A stretch of 64,000 nucleotides of DNA from Streptomyces fuscichromogenes. Its GTDB lineage: Bacteria > Actinomycetota > Actinomycetes > Streptomycetales > Streptomycetaceae. Under the pieces are notes generated by a model. It worked only from the letters and a program-made list of their open reading frames with translations, made no database searches and was not told the DNA's origin. Made by a program: the position numbers and the translations under genes. The DNA lies in contig NZ_BMML01000010.1 in the NCBI RefSeq assembly GCF_014645815.1, positions 1-64,000 of the forward strand, written 5' to 3'. The first letter of the stretch is position 1; each line of letters starts with the position of its first letter. Of the stretch, positions 46,896 to 55,458 are shown piece by piece.

Positions 46896-47969
46896 TCAGG
46901 TGCCGAACAGGTCCTGCTGGCCGGTTCCGCCCGTCGTGCCGCGGGGGGCGGTCAGGCCCAGGTGGGCCCAGGCGGCGGGGGTGGCGACACGGCCGCGCGG
47001 GGTGCGGGCCAGCAGGCCCTCGCGGACCAGGAAGGGCTCGGCGACCTCCTCGACCGTCTCGCGCTCCTCCCCCACCGCGACGGCGAGGGTGGACAGGCCG
47101 ACCGGGCCGCCGCCGAACAGCTTGAGCAGGGCTTCGAGAACGGCGCGGTCCAGCCGGTCCAGGCCGCGCTCGTCCACCTCGTAGACGGCGAGCGCCGCGT
47201 GCGCGATCTCCCGCGTGATCAGACCGTCGGCCTTGACCTGCGCGTAGTCACGGACCCGGCGCAGCAGCCGGTTGGCGATACGGGGCGTGCCGCGCGAGCG
47301 GCCGGCGATCTCGGCGGCGCCGGCCGGCTCGATCTCGACGTCCAGCAGGTTCGCCGAGCGGTGCACGACCCGCACCAGCTCGCGCGGTTCGTAGAACTCC
47401 ATGTGCGCGGTGAAGCCGAAGCGGTCGCGCAGCGGGGGCGGCAGCAGGCCCGCCCGGGTGGTGGCGCCGACCAGGGTGAACGGCGGCAGTTCGAGGGGGA
47501 TGGCGGTGGCGCCCGGCCCCTTGCCGACGATCACGTCGACCCGGAAGTCCTCCATCGCCATGTACAGCATCTCCTCGGCGGGCCGCGACATCCGGTGGAT
47601 CTCGTCGAGGAAGAGGACCTCGCCCTCCTGGAGGGAGGAGAGGATCGCGGCCAGGTCGCCGGCGTGCTGGATGGCGGGGCCCGAGGTGATGCGGATCGGG
47701 GCGCCCATCTCGGCGGCGATGATCATGGAGAGGGTGGTCTTGCCCAGCCCGGGGGCGCCGGAGAGCAGCACGTGGTCGGCGGTGGCGCCACGCGCGCGTG
47801 CGGCGCGCAGCACCAGGTCGAGCTGCTCGCGGACCTTCTCCTGGCCGATGAACTCGCCGAGGTCCTTGGGGCGCAGGGCGGCCTCGACGGCCTGGTCCTC
47901 ACGGTCGGCGACGGCGCCCACCAGCCGCTCCGCGTCGGCGCCGGTGTCGGTCGGGTCGTCCCAGTTCAT
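46896..47969 (-). CDS. ruvB: Holliday junction helicase subunit RuvB
   Basis: RuvB hexamers drive branch migration of Holliday junctions when bound to RuvA. The 357-aa AAA+ protein has Walker A LLSGAPGLGKTTLSMII, Walker B VLFLDEIHRMSRPAEEMLY, sensor 1 LVGATTRAGLLPPPLRDRFGF and RSRGTPRIANRLLRRVRDY. The C-terminal winged helix contains GGPVGLSTLAVAVGEE. An N-terminal extension of about 25 acidic residues is typical of actinobacteria. It starts ATG 47969, 27 bases after ruvA, and is last in the ruvC-ruvA-ruvB order. Confidence 0.96.
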   Translation of the reverse strand: MNWDDPTDTGADAERLVGAVADREDQAVEAALRPKDLGEFIGQEKVREQLDLVLRAARARGATADHVLLSGAPGLGKTTLSMIIAAEMGAPIRITSGPAIQHAGDLAAILSSLQEGEVLFLDEIHRMSRPAEEMLYMAMEDFRVDVIVGKGPGATAIPLELPPFTLVGATTRAGLLPPPLRDRFGFTAHMEFYEPRELVRVVHRSANLLDVEIEPAGAAEIAGRSRGTPRIANRLLRRVRDYAQVKADGLITREIAHAALAVYEVDERGLDRLDRAVLEALLKLFGGGPVGLSTLAVAVGEERETVEEVAEPFLVREGLLARTPRGRVATPAAWAHLGLTAPRGTTGGTGQQDLFGT

Positions 47970-47996
47970 AAGTGATGTGCCTCAGCGGTGGTGGGG

Positions 47997-48602
47997 TCAG
48001 CGGGCGCGGTTGAGGGTCTGCAGAGCCGCCTTGAGCAGCTGGCCGACCTGGGGCGGGCCCCCGGCGGCCTCGGCCTGCGGGGCGACGGCGGTGACGGCCT
48101 CGTCGGCCTCCCGGGTCGCGTACCCGAGGCCGATCAGGGCGGCGTGCAGCTGGTCGCGCCAGCCCTGGCTGACCGGGGCGCCGATCGCGGGGGCGCCGAC
48201 GGGCTCGCCGAGCCGGTCCTTCAGTTCGATGAGCAGCTTCTGCGCGCCCTTCTTGCCGATGCCGGGCACGGCGATGAGCGCCTTCTCGTCGCCCGTGGCC
48301 ACCGCGCGGCGCAGCGCGTCCGGGTTGTGCACGGCGAGCATCGCCTGGGCGAGCCGCGGGCCGACGCCGCTCGCCGTCTGGAGGAGTTCGAAGACCTGGC
48401 GCTCGTCGTCGTCGACGAAGCCGTAGAGGGTGAGCGAGTCCTCGCGGACGACGAGCGAGGTGGCGAGCCTGGCCGGCTGGCCCATGCGCAGCCCGGACAG
48501 GGTGTTGGGGGTGCACTGGACGGCGATGCCGATCCCGCCCACCTCGACGACCGCGGAGTCCGGGGCGAGGGCGGCGACCGGGCCGCTGACGAAGGCGATC
48601 AT
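47997..48602 (-). CDS. ruvA: Holliday junction DNA-binding protein RuvA
   Basis: RuvA binds the four-way junction and loads RuvB. The 201-aa protein has the OB-fold N-terminal domain (IAFVSGPVAALAPDSAVVEV, VREDSLTLYGF), two helix-hairpin-helix motifs (LLQTASGVGPRLAQAML and LIAVPGIGKKGAQKLLIEL) and a C-terminal RuvB-contact domain (ALIGLGYATREADEAV). The start ATG (48600-48602) overlaps the ruvC stop (ATGA), so the two are coupled. Length is standard. Confidence 0.95.
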   Translation of the reverse strand: MIAFVSGPVAALAPDSAVVEVGGIGIAVQCTPNTLSGLRMGQPARLATSLVVREDSLTLYGFVDDDERQVFELLQTASGVGPRLAQAMLAVHNPDALRRAVATGDEKALIAVPGIGKKGAQKLLIELKDRLGEPVGAPAIGAPVSQGWRDQLHAALIGLGYATREADEAVTAVAPQAEAAGGPPQVGQLLKAALQTLNRAR

Positions 48603-49138
48603 GCCGTACGGCCTTTCGTTGCGTTGGCTGCGTGCAGGGCGACGGCCTGCTGGAGTCGGTTCTGCGCGGGGGCGCGCCAGATGTGGCAGATGGCGAGCGC
48701 GAGGGCGTCGGCGGCGTCGGCGGGCTTGGGCGGGGCGCTCAGTCTGAGCAGCCTGGTGACCATGGCGCCGACCTGGGCCTTGTCGGCACGTCCGGAACCG
48801 GTGACGGCGGCCTTGACCTCGCTGGGGGTGTGCAGGGCGACGGGGATGCCACGGCGGGCGGCGCACAGCATGGCGACGGCGCTGGCCTGGGCGGTGCCCA
48901 TCACGGTCTGTACGTTGTGCTGGCTGAACACCCGCTCCACGGCGACGAACTCGGGCCGGTGCTCGTCCAGCCACTGCTCGATGCCCTGCTCCACGGCGAC
49001 GAGGCGATGACCGAGCTCGGCGTCCGGCGGCGTCCGTACGACCCCCACACCGACCATGGTGAGCGGCCGCCCGGCGACGCCCTCGACGACACCGACACCG
49101 CACCGGGTCAGCCCGGGGTCCACACCCAGTACGCGCAT
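48599..49138 (-). CDS. ruvC: Holliday junction resolvase RuvC
   Basis: RuvC cuts Holliday junctions symmetrically. The 179-aa protein has the four acidic catalytic positions: Asp7 in RVLGVDPGLTRCG, the Glu in FVAVERVFSQHN, and the Asp pair in KPADAADALALAICH. The ATG at 49138 is preceded by a strong GGGAGGGGG site. It is first of ruvCAB; 203 bases separate it from yebC. Within that gap a hairpin (49283-49318) probably ends the upstream transcript, so ruvCAB may have its own promoter. Confidence 0.95.
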   Translation of the reverse strand: MRVLGVDPGLTRCGVGVVEGVAGRPLTMVGVGVVRTPPDAELGHRLVAVEQGIEQWLDEHRPEFVAVERVFSQHNVQTVMGTAQASAVAMLCAARRGIPVALHTPSEVKAAVTGSGRADKAQVGAMVTRLLRLSAPPKPADAADALALAICHIWRAPAQNRLQQAVALHAANATKGRTA

Positions 49139-49282
49139 CGCGCCCCCTCCCCTCTGTGCGGCTGGACCGCCGCCGCTCTCGCGGACCTGGCCGAGCACCG
49201 TCGTGGTGCCTCGATCGACGGTCGCGGTCCTTGGACGGTGATCCATGGATGGCGCCAGGCTAGTCGCTGCCACTGACAACGG

Positions 49283-49318
49283 CGGCGGGCCGGAGGGATG
49301 TGTCCCACCGGCCCGCCG
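49283..49318 (-). terminator. Terminator after yebC
   Basis: An 11-base stem (49283-49293 with 49308-49318) with a 14-base loop that can pair further (GGGA/TCCC) lies 23 bases past the yebC stop on the minus strand. Confidence 0.7.
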
Positions 49319-49341
49319 AAGCCGCTCAGCCCGCGGCGGCG

Positions 49342-50094
49342 TTACGCGTCGACCTTCTCCATGACCTCGTCGCTCACGTCGAAGTTGGCGAAGACGTTCT
49401 GCACGTCGTCGCTGTCCTCGAGAGCGTCGATCAGCTTGAAGATCTTCTTGGCGCCGTCCTCGTCCAGCTCGACCTGCATGGTCGGGACGAAGTTGGCCTC
49501 CGCGGAGTCGTAGTCGATCCCGGCGTCCTGGAGGGCGGTGCGGACGGCGACCATGTCGGTGGCCTCGCTGAGCACCTCGAAGGACTCGCCCAGGTCGTTG
49601 ACCTCCTCGGCGCCCGCGTCCAGGACGGCGCCCAGGACGTCGTCCTCGGTCAGCTCGCCCTTGGGGACGATGACGACGCCCTTGCGGTTGAAGAGGTACG
49701 ACACCGAGCCGGGGTCGGCCATGTTGCCGCCGTTGCGGGTCATGGCGACGCGCACGTCGGAGGCCGCGCGGTTGCGGTTGTCGGTGAGGCACTCGATGAG
49801 CACCGCGACGCCGTTCGGACCGTAGCCCTCGTACATGATCGTCTCGTAGTCGGCGCCGCCGGCCTCAAGACCACCGCCGCGCTTGACCGCGGAGTCGATG
49901 TTCTTGTTCGGGACCGACTGCTTCTTCGCCTTCTGGATGGCGTCGTAGAGCGTCGGGTTGCCCTCGATGTCGACGCCGCCCATCCGGGCCGCGACCTCGA
50001 TGTTCTTGATCAGCTTCGCGAAGAGCTTGCCGCGCTTGGCATCGATCACGGCCTTCTTGTGCTTCGTCGTAGCCCATTTAGAGTGGCCGGACAT
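49342..50094 (-). CDS. yebC: YebC/PmpR-family protein (TACO1-like)
   Basis: YebC-family proteins act as transcription regulators in some bacteria, and recent work on the family links them to relief of ribosome stalling. The 250-aa protein starts SGHSKWATTKHKKAVIDAKR, the family signature, with IQKAKKQSVPNKNID, YEGYGPNGVAVLIECLTDN and ADPGSVSYLFNRKG. The ATG at 50094 gives the usual start; a frame extension to 50127 is not family-like. It lies 51 bases after pdxT and upstream of ruvC, as in most actinobacteria. Confidence 0.95.
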   Translation of the reverse strand: MSGHSKWATTKHKKAVIDAKRGKLFAKLIKNIEVAARMGGVDIEGNPTLYDAIQKAKKQSVPNKNIDSAVKRGGGLEAGGADYETIMYEGYGPNGVAVLIECLTDNRNRAASDVRVAMTRNGGNMADPGSVSYLFNRKGVVIVPKGELTEDDVLGAVLDAGAEEVNDLGESFEVLSEATDMVAVRTALQDAGIDYDSAEANFVPTMQVELDEDGAKKIFKLIDALEDSDDVQNVFANFDVSDEVMEKVDA

Positions 50095-50145
50095 CTGCCT
50101 GTCTCCTTCGCGTAACCCATCCAACAACGAACGCCAGAGATCCTA

Positions 50146-50751
50146 CTAGGACTCCGTCGCCCGGTTCGCGTGCACCATGTCGACGAACAGGGAGTGCACG
50201 CGGTGGTCTCCGGTCAGTTCCGGGTGGAACGACGTGGCGAGCGCGTTGCCCTGGCGGACCGCGACGATGTGGCCGCCGTGCTCGGCGAGCACCTCGGCCC
50301 CGGCGCCCACGGACTCGACCCAGGGGGCACGGATGAAGACGCCCTCTACAGGATGGCCGTCGATGCCGCGTACGTCGACCGCCGCCTCGAACGACTCGTT
50401 CTGCCGCCCGAAGGCGTTGCGCCGGACGATCATGTCGATGCCGCCGACGGTCTCCTGGCCCGAGCGCGGGTCGAGGATCTTGTCGGCGAGCATGATCATG
50501 CCCGCGCAGGTGCCGTAGACGGGCATTCCGGCGTGCACGCGCGCGCGGAGCGGCTCCATCACGCCGAACAGGACGGCCAGCTTGGAGATGGTGGTGGACT
50601 CACCGCCGGGGATGACGAGGCCGTCCACCTCGGCGAGTTCCTCGGGGCGCCGGACCGGCCTGGCCACGGCGTCCGCCGCAGCCAGGGCGATGAGGTGCTC
50701 CCGTACGTCGCCCTGGAGGGCCAGGACGCCGATGACAGGTGCGTCGGTCAT
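50146..50751 (-). CDS. pdxT: Pyridoxal 5'-phosphate synthase glutaminase subunit PdxT
   Basis: PdxT releases ammonia from glutamine for PdxS. The 201-aa class I glutamine amidotransferase-like protein has IGVLALQGDVREH, the LVIPGGESTTISKL oxyanion region and the nucleophile Cys in VYGTCAGMIMLA. The His/Glu pair is in ATSFHPELTGDHR. The start is seven bases downstream of the pdxS stop, so pdxS-pdxT form one unit with fixed stoichiometry by tight linkage. All catalytic residues are present. Confidence 0.96.
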   Translation of the reverse strand: MTDAPVIGVLALQGDVREHLIALAAADAVARPVRRPEELAEVDGLVIPGGESTTISKLAVLFGVMEPLRARVHAGMPVYGTCAGMIMLADKILDPRSGQETVGGIDMIVRRNAFGRQNESFEAAVDVRGIDGHPVEGVFIRAPWVESVGAGAEVLAEHGGHIVAVRQGNALATSFHPELTGDHRVHSLFVDMVHANRATES

Positions 50752-50758
50752 GGATTTC

Positions 50759-51664
50759 CTACCAGCCGCGGTTGGCGTAGCGCTCGGTCTCGGGGAGGGT
50801 GTCGCAGTTGATGCCGACCATGGCCTCGCCGAGGTTGCGGGACGCGTCCGCGATGATCTTCGGGTCGTCGTAGAAGGTGGTCGCCTTGACGATGGCGGCG
50901 GCGCGCTTGGCCGGGTCGCCGGACTTGAAGATGCCGGAGCCGACGAAGACGCCCTCGGCGCCGAGCTGGCGCATCAGGGCCGCGTCGGCCGGGGTGGCGA
51001 CGCCGCCGGCGGAGAACAGCACCACGGGGAGCTTGCCGAGCTCGGCGACCTCCTTGACCAGCTCGTAGGGGGCGCGCAGCTCCTTGGCGGCGGCGTACAG
51101 CTCGTTGTTGTCGTAGCCGCGCAGCCGGGCGATCTCGTTCTTGATCTGGCGCAGGTGGCGGACGGCCTCGACGACGTTGCCGGTGCCGGCCTCGCCCTTG
51201 GAGCGGATCATGGCCGCGCCCTCGGCGATCCGGCGCAGGGCCTCACCGAGGTTGGTGGCACCGCAGACGAAGGGTGTGGTGAAGGCCCACTTGTCGGAGT
51301 GGTTGACCTCGTCGGCCGGGGTGAGGACCTCGGACTCGTCGATGTAGTCGACGCCGAGCGACTGGAGGACCTGGGCCTCGACGAAGTGGCCGATCCGGGA
51401 CTTGGCCATGACCGGGATCGAGACGGCCTCGATGATGCCCTCGATCATGTCCGGGTCGGACATCCGGGCCACTCCGCCGTCCTTGCGGATGTCGGCCGGG
51501 ACCCGCTCCAGGGCCATGACGGCGACGGCGCCCGCGTCCTCGGCGATCTTCGCCTGCTCCGGCGTGACGACGTCCATGATCACGCCGCCCTTGAGCTGCT
51601 CGGCCATGCCGCGCTTCACGCGGGCGGTGCCGGTCTCGGGGGTCTGGTTCTCGATGGTGGACAC
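50759..51664 (-). CDS. pdxS: Pyridoxal 5'-phosphate synthase subunit PdxS
   Basis: PdxS builds pyridoxal phosphate directly from ribose 5-phosphate, glyceraldehyde 3-phosphate and ammonia from PdxT. The 301-aa TIM-barrel protein has RVKRGMAEQLKGGVIMDVV, the lysine-bearing VMAKSRIGHFVEAQ, DYIDESEVLTPAD, RSKGEAGTGNVVEAVRH and FSAGGVATPADAALM. The start is GTG at 51664 after GTGAGGTCACCC; an upstream frame extension to 51742 is not family-like. It precedes pdxT. The presence of pdxST implies the DXP-independent B6 route. Confidence 0.96.
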   Translation of the reverse strand: MSTIENQTPETGTARVKRGMAEQLKGGVIMDVVTPEQAKIAEDAGAVAVMALERVPADIRKDGGVARMSDPDMIEGIIEAVSIPVMAKSRIGHFVEAQVLQSLGVDYIDESEVLTPADEVNHSDKWAFTTPFVCGATNLGEALRRIAEGAAMIRSKGEAGTGNVVEAVRHLRQIKNEIARLRGYDNNELYAAAKELRAPYELVKEVAELGKLPVVLFSAGGVATPADAALMRQLGAEGVFVGSGIFKSGDPAKRAAAIVKATTFYDDPKIIADASRNLGEAMVGINCDTLPETERYANRGW

Positions 51665-51768
51665 GGGTGACCTCACTCGCTGAAAGAGGGCTTCTGCAGA
51701 CACCGAGGAAACGCGAGTGGACCAGTCCACAGCAAGGGCCAATGGGTAGGCGGTGGATCGTTTTCCGG

Positions 51769-52320
51769 TCAGGCGGTGCGCTCGACCAGCGCGGCGGGCG
51801 GTTCGTCGTCCATCTCGAAGGCCAGCGGGAAGGGGGCGTGCCCGGCCAGCCGGAACCAGCGGACCTTGCGGTGTTCGCGCAGCCGGCGGGCCGCGCCGAC
51901 GGCGTCGTTGTGGAAGCGGCGGGCCATCGGGACCCTGCGTACGGCCTCGGCCAGCTCGCCGGCGGCGGCCTCCCCGCCGGGGGCCTCACGGACCTCCTCG
52001 ACCTGCTGCGGGTCCTCGAAGACCGCCCGCAGCGCCTGGCTCAGCTCGCTCTCGGAGACCTCCCGCTGCTCCTCCTCGGCCTGCCGGGCGGCGTGCGCGG
52101 CCTCGTACAGCACGATCGAGGAGGCGGGGTCCAGCACCCCCGAGGTCGCCAGCTCCTGGGCCACGGAGGCCCGCCGCAGCAACTGGGCGTCGAGGGCGGC
52201 ACGGGCGGCGTCGATACGCGAGTGCAGCCGGTCGAGACGGCCTGCGGTCCAGCTCAGGTACAGGCCGACCACCACGAGGACGGCGAGAATCCAGAGGGTC
52301 CAGATGAGGGAAGCGCTCAC
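51769..52320 (-). CDS. LemA-like membrane protein, function unknown
   Basis: This 183-aa protein has one N-terminal membrane helix (about 4-22, LIWTLWILAVLVVVGLYLS). A helical rod follows with DRLHSRIDAARAALDAQLLRR, then an acidic region. The end segment ARRFHNDAVGAARRLREHRKV with RLAGHAPFPLAFEMDDEPP resembles the LemA fold (helical bundle with the FHNDAV/YN-type motif). The role is unknown. Its start is uncertain: GTG 52320 gives the membrane-first form without a good ribosome site; ATG 52350 is possible. In mycobacteria the comparable slot between pimA and pdxS holds a Nudix gene, so the content differs here. Confidence 0.75.
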   Translation of the reverse strand: MSASLIWTLWILAVLVVVGLYLSWTAGRLDRLHSRIDAARAALDAQLLRRASVAQELATSGVLDPASSIVLYEAAHAARQAEEEQREVSESELSQALRAVFEDPQQVEEVREAPGGEAAAGELAEAVRRVPMARRFHNDAVGAARRLREHRKVRWFRLAGHAPFPLAFEMDDEPPAALVERTA

Positions 52321-52354
52321 GGGCGGAACGCTATAGGACGCGCCCACCACAACG

Positions 52355-52411
52355 CGCCCCCCGAAGGGGCGCGGGGAACTGCGCGACCAGCCACGACGGC
52401 GCCGCAGCCGA
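52355..52411 (+). repeat. Dispersed intergenic repeat, copy 6
   Basis: CGCGCCCC and GGGGCGCG around CCGAA form a perfect eight-base hairpin, followed by GGGAACTGCGCGACCAGCCA and a GCCGCAGCCG tail. It lies between pimA and the LemA-like gene and is the best-preserved copy in the window. Confidence 0.7.
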
Positions 52412-52438
52412 CCTATCCCGGCCCTCCCAGCGAAGCGC

Positions 52439-53599
52439 CTAGTCCCGCGCCAGCCCGAACCGTGCCCGCAGCCCCGAGCGTTCGTCGGCCGCGACCGCCG
52501 CCGCGCCCGCCGTCACCGTCTCGTAGACGGACAGGATGTCCGCGCCCACGGTGGACCAGTCGAACCGGCGTACGTGCACGCTGCCGCGTTCGCTGAGCGC
52601 GGCCCGCCGCTCCGGGTCCGCCAAGAGCCGTACGGCCGCCGCCGCCAGCGCGTCGGCGTCCTCGTTGGCGAAGAGCTCGCCGGCCGCGCCCTGGTCCAGG
52701 ACCTGGGCGAAGGCGTCGAGGTCGGAGGCGAGCACGGGAGCGCCCGCGGACAGGGCCTCGACCAGGATTATCCCGAAGCTCTCGCCGCCCGTGTTGGGCG
52801 CGATGTACAGGTCGAGGCTGCGCAGGAAGCGGGCCTTGTCCGCGTCGCTGATCATGCCGAGGAACTCGACACGGGAGCGCAGCTCGGCGGGGAGGGACTC
52901 GACCGCGGCTTCCTCGTCGCCGCGGCCGGCCACCAGGAGCCTGGTCCGCGGGCGGGCGGCGAGGATCTTCGGCAGGGCCCTCACCAGCACCGGGAGGCCC
53001 TTGCGGGGCTCGTCGATGCGGCCGATGAAGCCGATGGTGTCGCCCTGCCACTCGGGGCGCGGCTCGGCCTTGGCGAAGAAGTCGACGTCGACGCCGTTGG
53101 GGATCACGACCGCGTCCCCGCCGAGGTGCTCGACCAGCGTGCGGCGGGCGTACTCGCTGACCGCGATCCGGGCGCTGATCTTCTCCAGGGCCGCCTGGAG
53201 GATCGAGTACGCGGCGATCATCGCGCGGGAGCGCGGGTTGGAGGTGTGGAAGGTCGCCACCATGGGGCCCTGCGCCGCCCAGCAGGTCAGCAGACCGAGG
53301 GACGGGGAGGTCGGCTCGTGGACGTGGACCACGTCGAACGCGCCGTCGTGCAGCCAGCGGCGCACCCGCGCGGCGGACAGGAAGCCGAAGTTGAGGCGGG
53401 CCACCGAGCCGTTGTAGGGCACCGGGACCGCGCGGCCGGCGGAGACGACGTAGGGCGGGAGCGGGGTGTCGTCGTCGGCGGGGGCGAGGACGGAGACGTC
53501 GTGGCCGAGGCGGATGAAGTAGTCGGCGAGGTCGCGGATGTGGAACTGGACGCCACCCGGGACGTCCCAGGAGTAGGGGCAGACGATGCCGATCCTCAC
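52439..53599 (-). CDS. pimA: Phosphatidylinositol mannosyltransferase (PimA-like GT4)
   Basis: PimA transfers mannose from GDP-mannose to phosphatidylinositol on the inner leaflet, the first step to PI-mannosides. The 386-aa GT-B enzyme has the start IGIVCPYSWDVPGGVQFHIR, VHVHEPTSPSLGLL, VIPNGVDVDFF, FIGRIDEPRKGLPVL and the E-x7-E motif in ESFGIILVEALSAGAPV. GTG 53599 overlaps the acyltransferase stop (GTGA). Its position after pgsA and the acyltransferase matches mycobacterial pgsA1-patA-pimA, which makes the assignment strong; acceptor specificity is inferred. Confidence 0.9.
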   Translation of the reverse strand: MRIGIVCPYSWDVPGGVQFHIRDLADYFIRLGHDVSVLAPADDDTPLPPYVVSAGRAVPVPYNGSVARLNFGFLSAARVRRWLHDGAFDVVHVHEPTSPSLGLLTCWAAQGPMVATFHTSNPRSRAMIAAYSILQAALEKISARIAVSEYARRTLVEHLGGDAVVIPNGVDVDFFAKAEPRPEWQGDTIGFIGRIDEPRKGLPVLVRALPKILAARPRTRLLVAGRGDEEAAVESLPAELRSRVEFLGMISDADKARFLRSLDLYIAPNTGGESFGIILVEALSAGAPVLASDLDAFAQVLDQGAAGELFANEDADALAAAAVRLLADPERRAALSERGSVHVRRFDWSTVGADILSVYETVTAGAAAVAADERSGLRARFGLARD

Positions 53600-54504
53600 G
53601 ACGGTCCCTTCGCGGGGTCGAGGTCCGCGAGCCACAGCCTCTGCAGCATGTGCCAGTCCTCCGGATGGTCGGCGATCCCGGTGGCGAAGGCGTCGGCCAG
53701 CGCCTGTGTCATGACAGACGTCTTCTCGGCCTTGTCACCTGACCCGGGTACCTCGACCGGGGCGTGCACCCGGCCCTTCATGACCGGGGTGTCGTCGTAC
53801 CAGAGCGTCACGGGCAGCAGGACCGCGCCGGTCTGCTGGGCCAGCAGGGCGGGTCCGGCGGGCATCCGCGCGGTGTCGCCGAAGAAGTCGACCTCCACGC
53901 CGGAGGCGGACAGGTCGCGGTCGGCGACCAGGCAGACCAGGCCGCCGGCGCGCAGCCTGCGGGCCAGGGTGCCGAAGGCGGTGCCGCCGCTGTGCGGCAG
54001 GACCTCCATGCCGAGGCCCTCGCGGTAGGCGACGAAGCGGTCGTACAGCGTCTCGGGCCTGAGCCGTTCGGCGACCGTGGTGAACGGGGTCGCCAGTTCG
54101 GTGGTGACCCAGGCGCCGGCCAGGTCCCAGTTGGCCAGGTGCGGCAGGGCGATGATCACGCCCCGGCCGGAGGCGAGGCCGTCGGTGAGGTGGTGGACGT
54201 CCTTCGGCTCGAAACCCCTGCGGATCCGCTCCTCGCTCCAGGCGGGCAGCCGGAAGGACTCCATCCAGTAGCGCAGGTACGAGCGCATGCCCGCGCGGGA
54301 CAGCTCGCGCAGCCGCTCGGGGCCGGCGTCGGGCAGCACGCGCGCGTAGTTGGACTCGAGCCGCTGGACGCCCTTGCCGCGCTGCCTCCACGCGAGGTCG
54401 GCGACGGAGTCGCCGAGGCGCACGGCGACCGGCTCGGGGAGCTTCCTGACGGTGCTCCAGCCGAGACCGTACAGAGCGTCGGTGAGCCGGTCGGCGGCGG
54501 TCAC
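53596..54504 (-). CDS. Lysophospholipid-acyltransferase-type acyltransferase (PatA-like)
   Basis: This 302-aa protein belongs to the HtrB/LpxL-like acyltransferases. It has the catalytic H-x4-D motif as H122-LANW-D127, with ADRDLSASGVEVDFFG and MPAGPALLAQQTGAVLLPV after it. In mycobacteria the gene at this place, patA, acylates PI-mannosides on the mannose; by position and family this enzyme probably does the same. It starts GTG 54504, overlapping the pgsA stop (GTGA), and ends overlapping pimA. No signal peptide is seen; an amphipathic or single N-terminal helix likely attaches it to the membrane. Confidence 0.88.
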   Translation of the reverse strand: MTAADRLTDALYGLGWSTVRKLPEPVAVRLGDSVADLAWRQRGKGVQRLESNYARVLPDAGPERLRELSRAGMRSYLRYWMESFRLPAWSEERIRRGFEPKDVHHLTDGLASGRGVIIALPHLANWDLAGAWVTTELATPFTTVAERLRPETLYDRFVAYREGLGMEVLPHSGGTAFGTLARRLRAGGLVCLVADRDLSASGVEVDFFGDTARMPAGPALLAQQTGAVLLPVTLWYDDTPVMKGRVHAPVEVPGSGDKAEKTSVMTQALADAFATGIADHPEDWHMLQRLWLADLDPAKGPS

Positions 54505-55178
54505 TTCGCGGCCTCGCTCCCGTGGGCGGTGCTCTCCCGCTCGGCCGCGGCCTCCGCCTCGGCGGACTCCCTGCGGACCGTGACGACCCGCTGCACGAGG
54601 GTGACCAGGCTGCCCACGGCGACGATCCACAGGGCGATCGGCAGCAGGATCTGGATGCCCGGGACACCGAACTTGTGGAAGCCGGCCAGCCCGGCCGCCA
54701 CCAGCGAGATCACCAGGCGTTCGGCGCGCTCGACCAGGCCGTTGACGGCCACCGGCAGCCCGATCGACTCGCCGCGCGCCTTGGTGTACGACACCACCTG
54801 GCCGCTGGCCAGGCAGAAGATGGAGACGGCGCACAGGACGTTGTTGTCGCCGTTGCCCGCGTACCAGAGGGCGAAGCCGCCGAAGATCGCGCCGTCGGCG
54901 ACCCGGTCCAGGGTGGAGTCCAGGAAGGCGCCCCAGCGGCTGGTGCGGCCCAGCTGGCGGGCCATGTTGCCGTCCACCAGGTCCGAGAACACGAACAGCG
55001 TGATCACGATCGTGCCCCAGAAGAACTCGCCCCGGGGGAAGAAGACCAGCGCGCCCGCGACCACTCCTGCCGTGCCGAGGAGCGTGACCGTGTCCGGGCT
55101 CACGCCCCGGCGGATGAGAAACGCGGCGAACGGTGTGAGGACACGCGTGAAGAATGCACGCGCGTACTTGTTCAGCAT
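54501..55178 (-). CDS. pgsA: CDP-alcohol phosphatidyltransferase, PI-phosphate synthase type
   Basis: This enzyme attaches inositol phosphate to CDP-diacylglycerol, supplying phosphatidylinositol for PimA. The 225-aa protein has about six membrane helices and the full family motif D66-x2-D69-G70-x2-A73-R74-x8-G83-x3-D87-x3-D91. Its actinobacterial context (pgsA-acyltransferase-pimA) identifies it as the PI(P) synthase rather than the phosphatidylglycerol-phosphate enzyme. ATG 55178. A 280-base divergent gap with no gene separates it from the plus-strand EF-G-like gene. Confidence 0.9.
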   Translation of the reverse strand: MLNKYARAFFTRVLTPFAAFLIRRGVSPDTVTLLGTAGVVAGALVFFPRGEFFWGTIVITLFVFSDLVDGNMARQLGRTSRWGAFLDSTLDRVADGAIFGGFALWYAGNGDNNVLCAVSIFCLASGQVVSYTKARGESIGLPVAVNGLVERAERLVISLVAAGLAGFHKFGVPGIQILLPIALWIVAVGSLVTLVQRVVTVRRESAEAEAAAERESTAHGSEAAK

Positions 55179-55458
55179 GGCCTTCCCGACGGTCGTTGCG
55201 CCGTGCGGCCCCTGCTGGCCACCCCGGCTGGCCCATCGTAGCCACGCGCGCGTGTGTGCGACGGCTGGGCACTCTCAGTCGGGACCGGCGGCCGGACCGC
55301 AGGGGTCCCGCGAGCACGATCACGTCCTTCGTATGGACGCACCGTGACCGGAGTGGAAAGCTCGAATAACCGCGGGCGTCATCGGAGCCGCCACCGCACG
55401 CGGCCCGCCATGCTCGCCCGCGCCCACAGAGACCTCACCGTGCACGGGAGGCAAGACC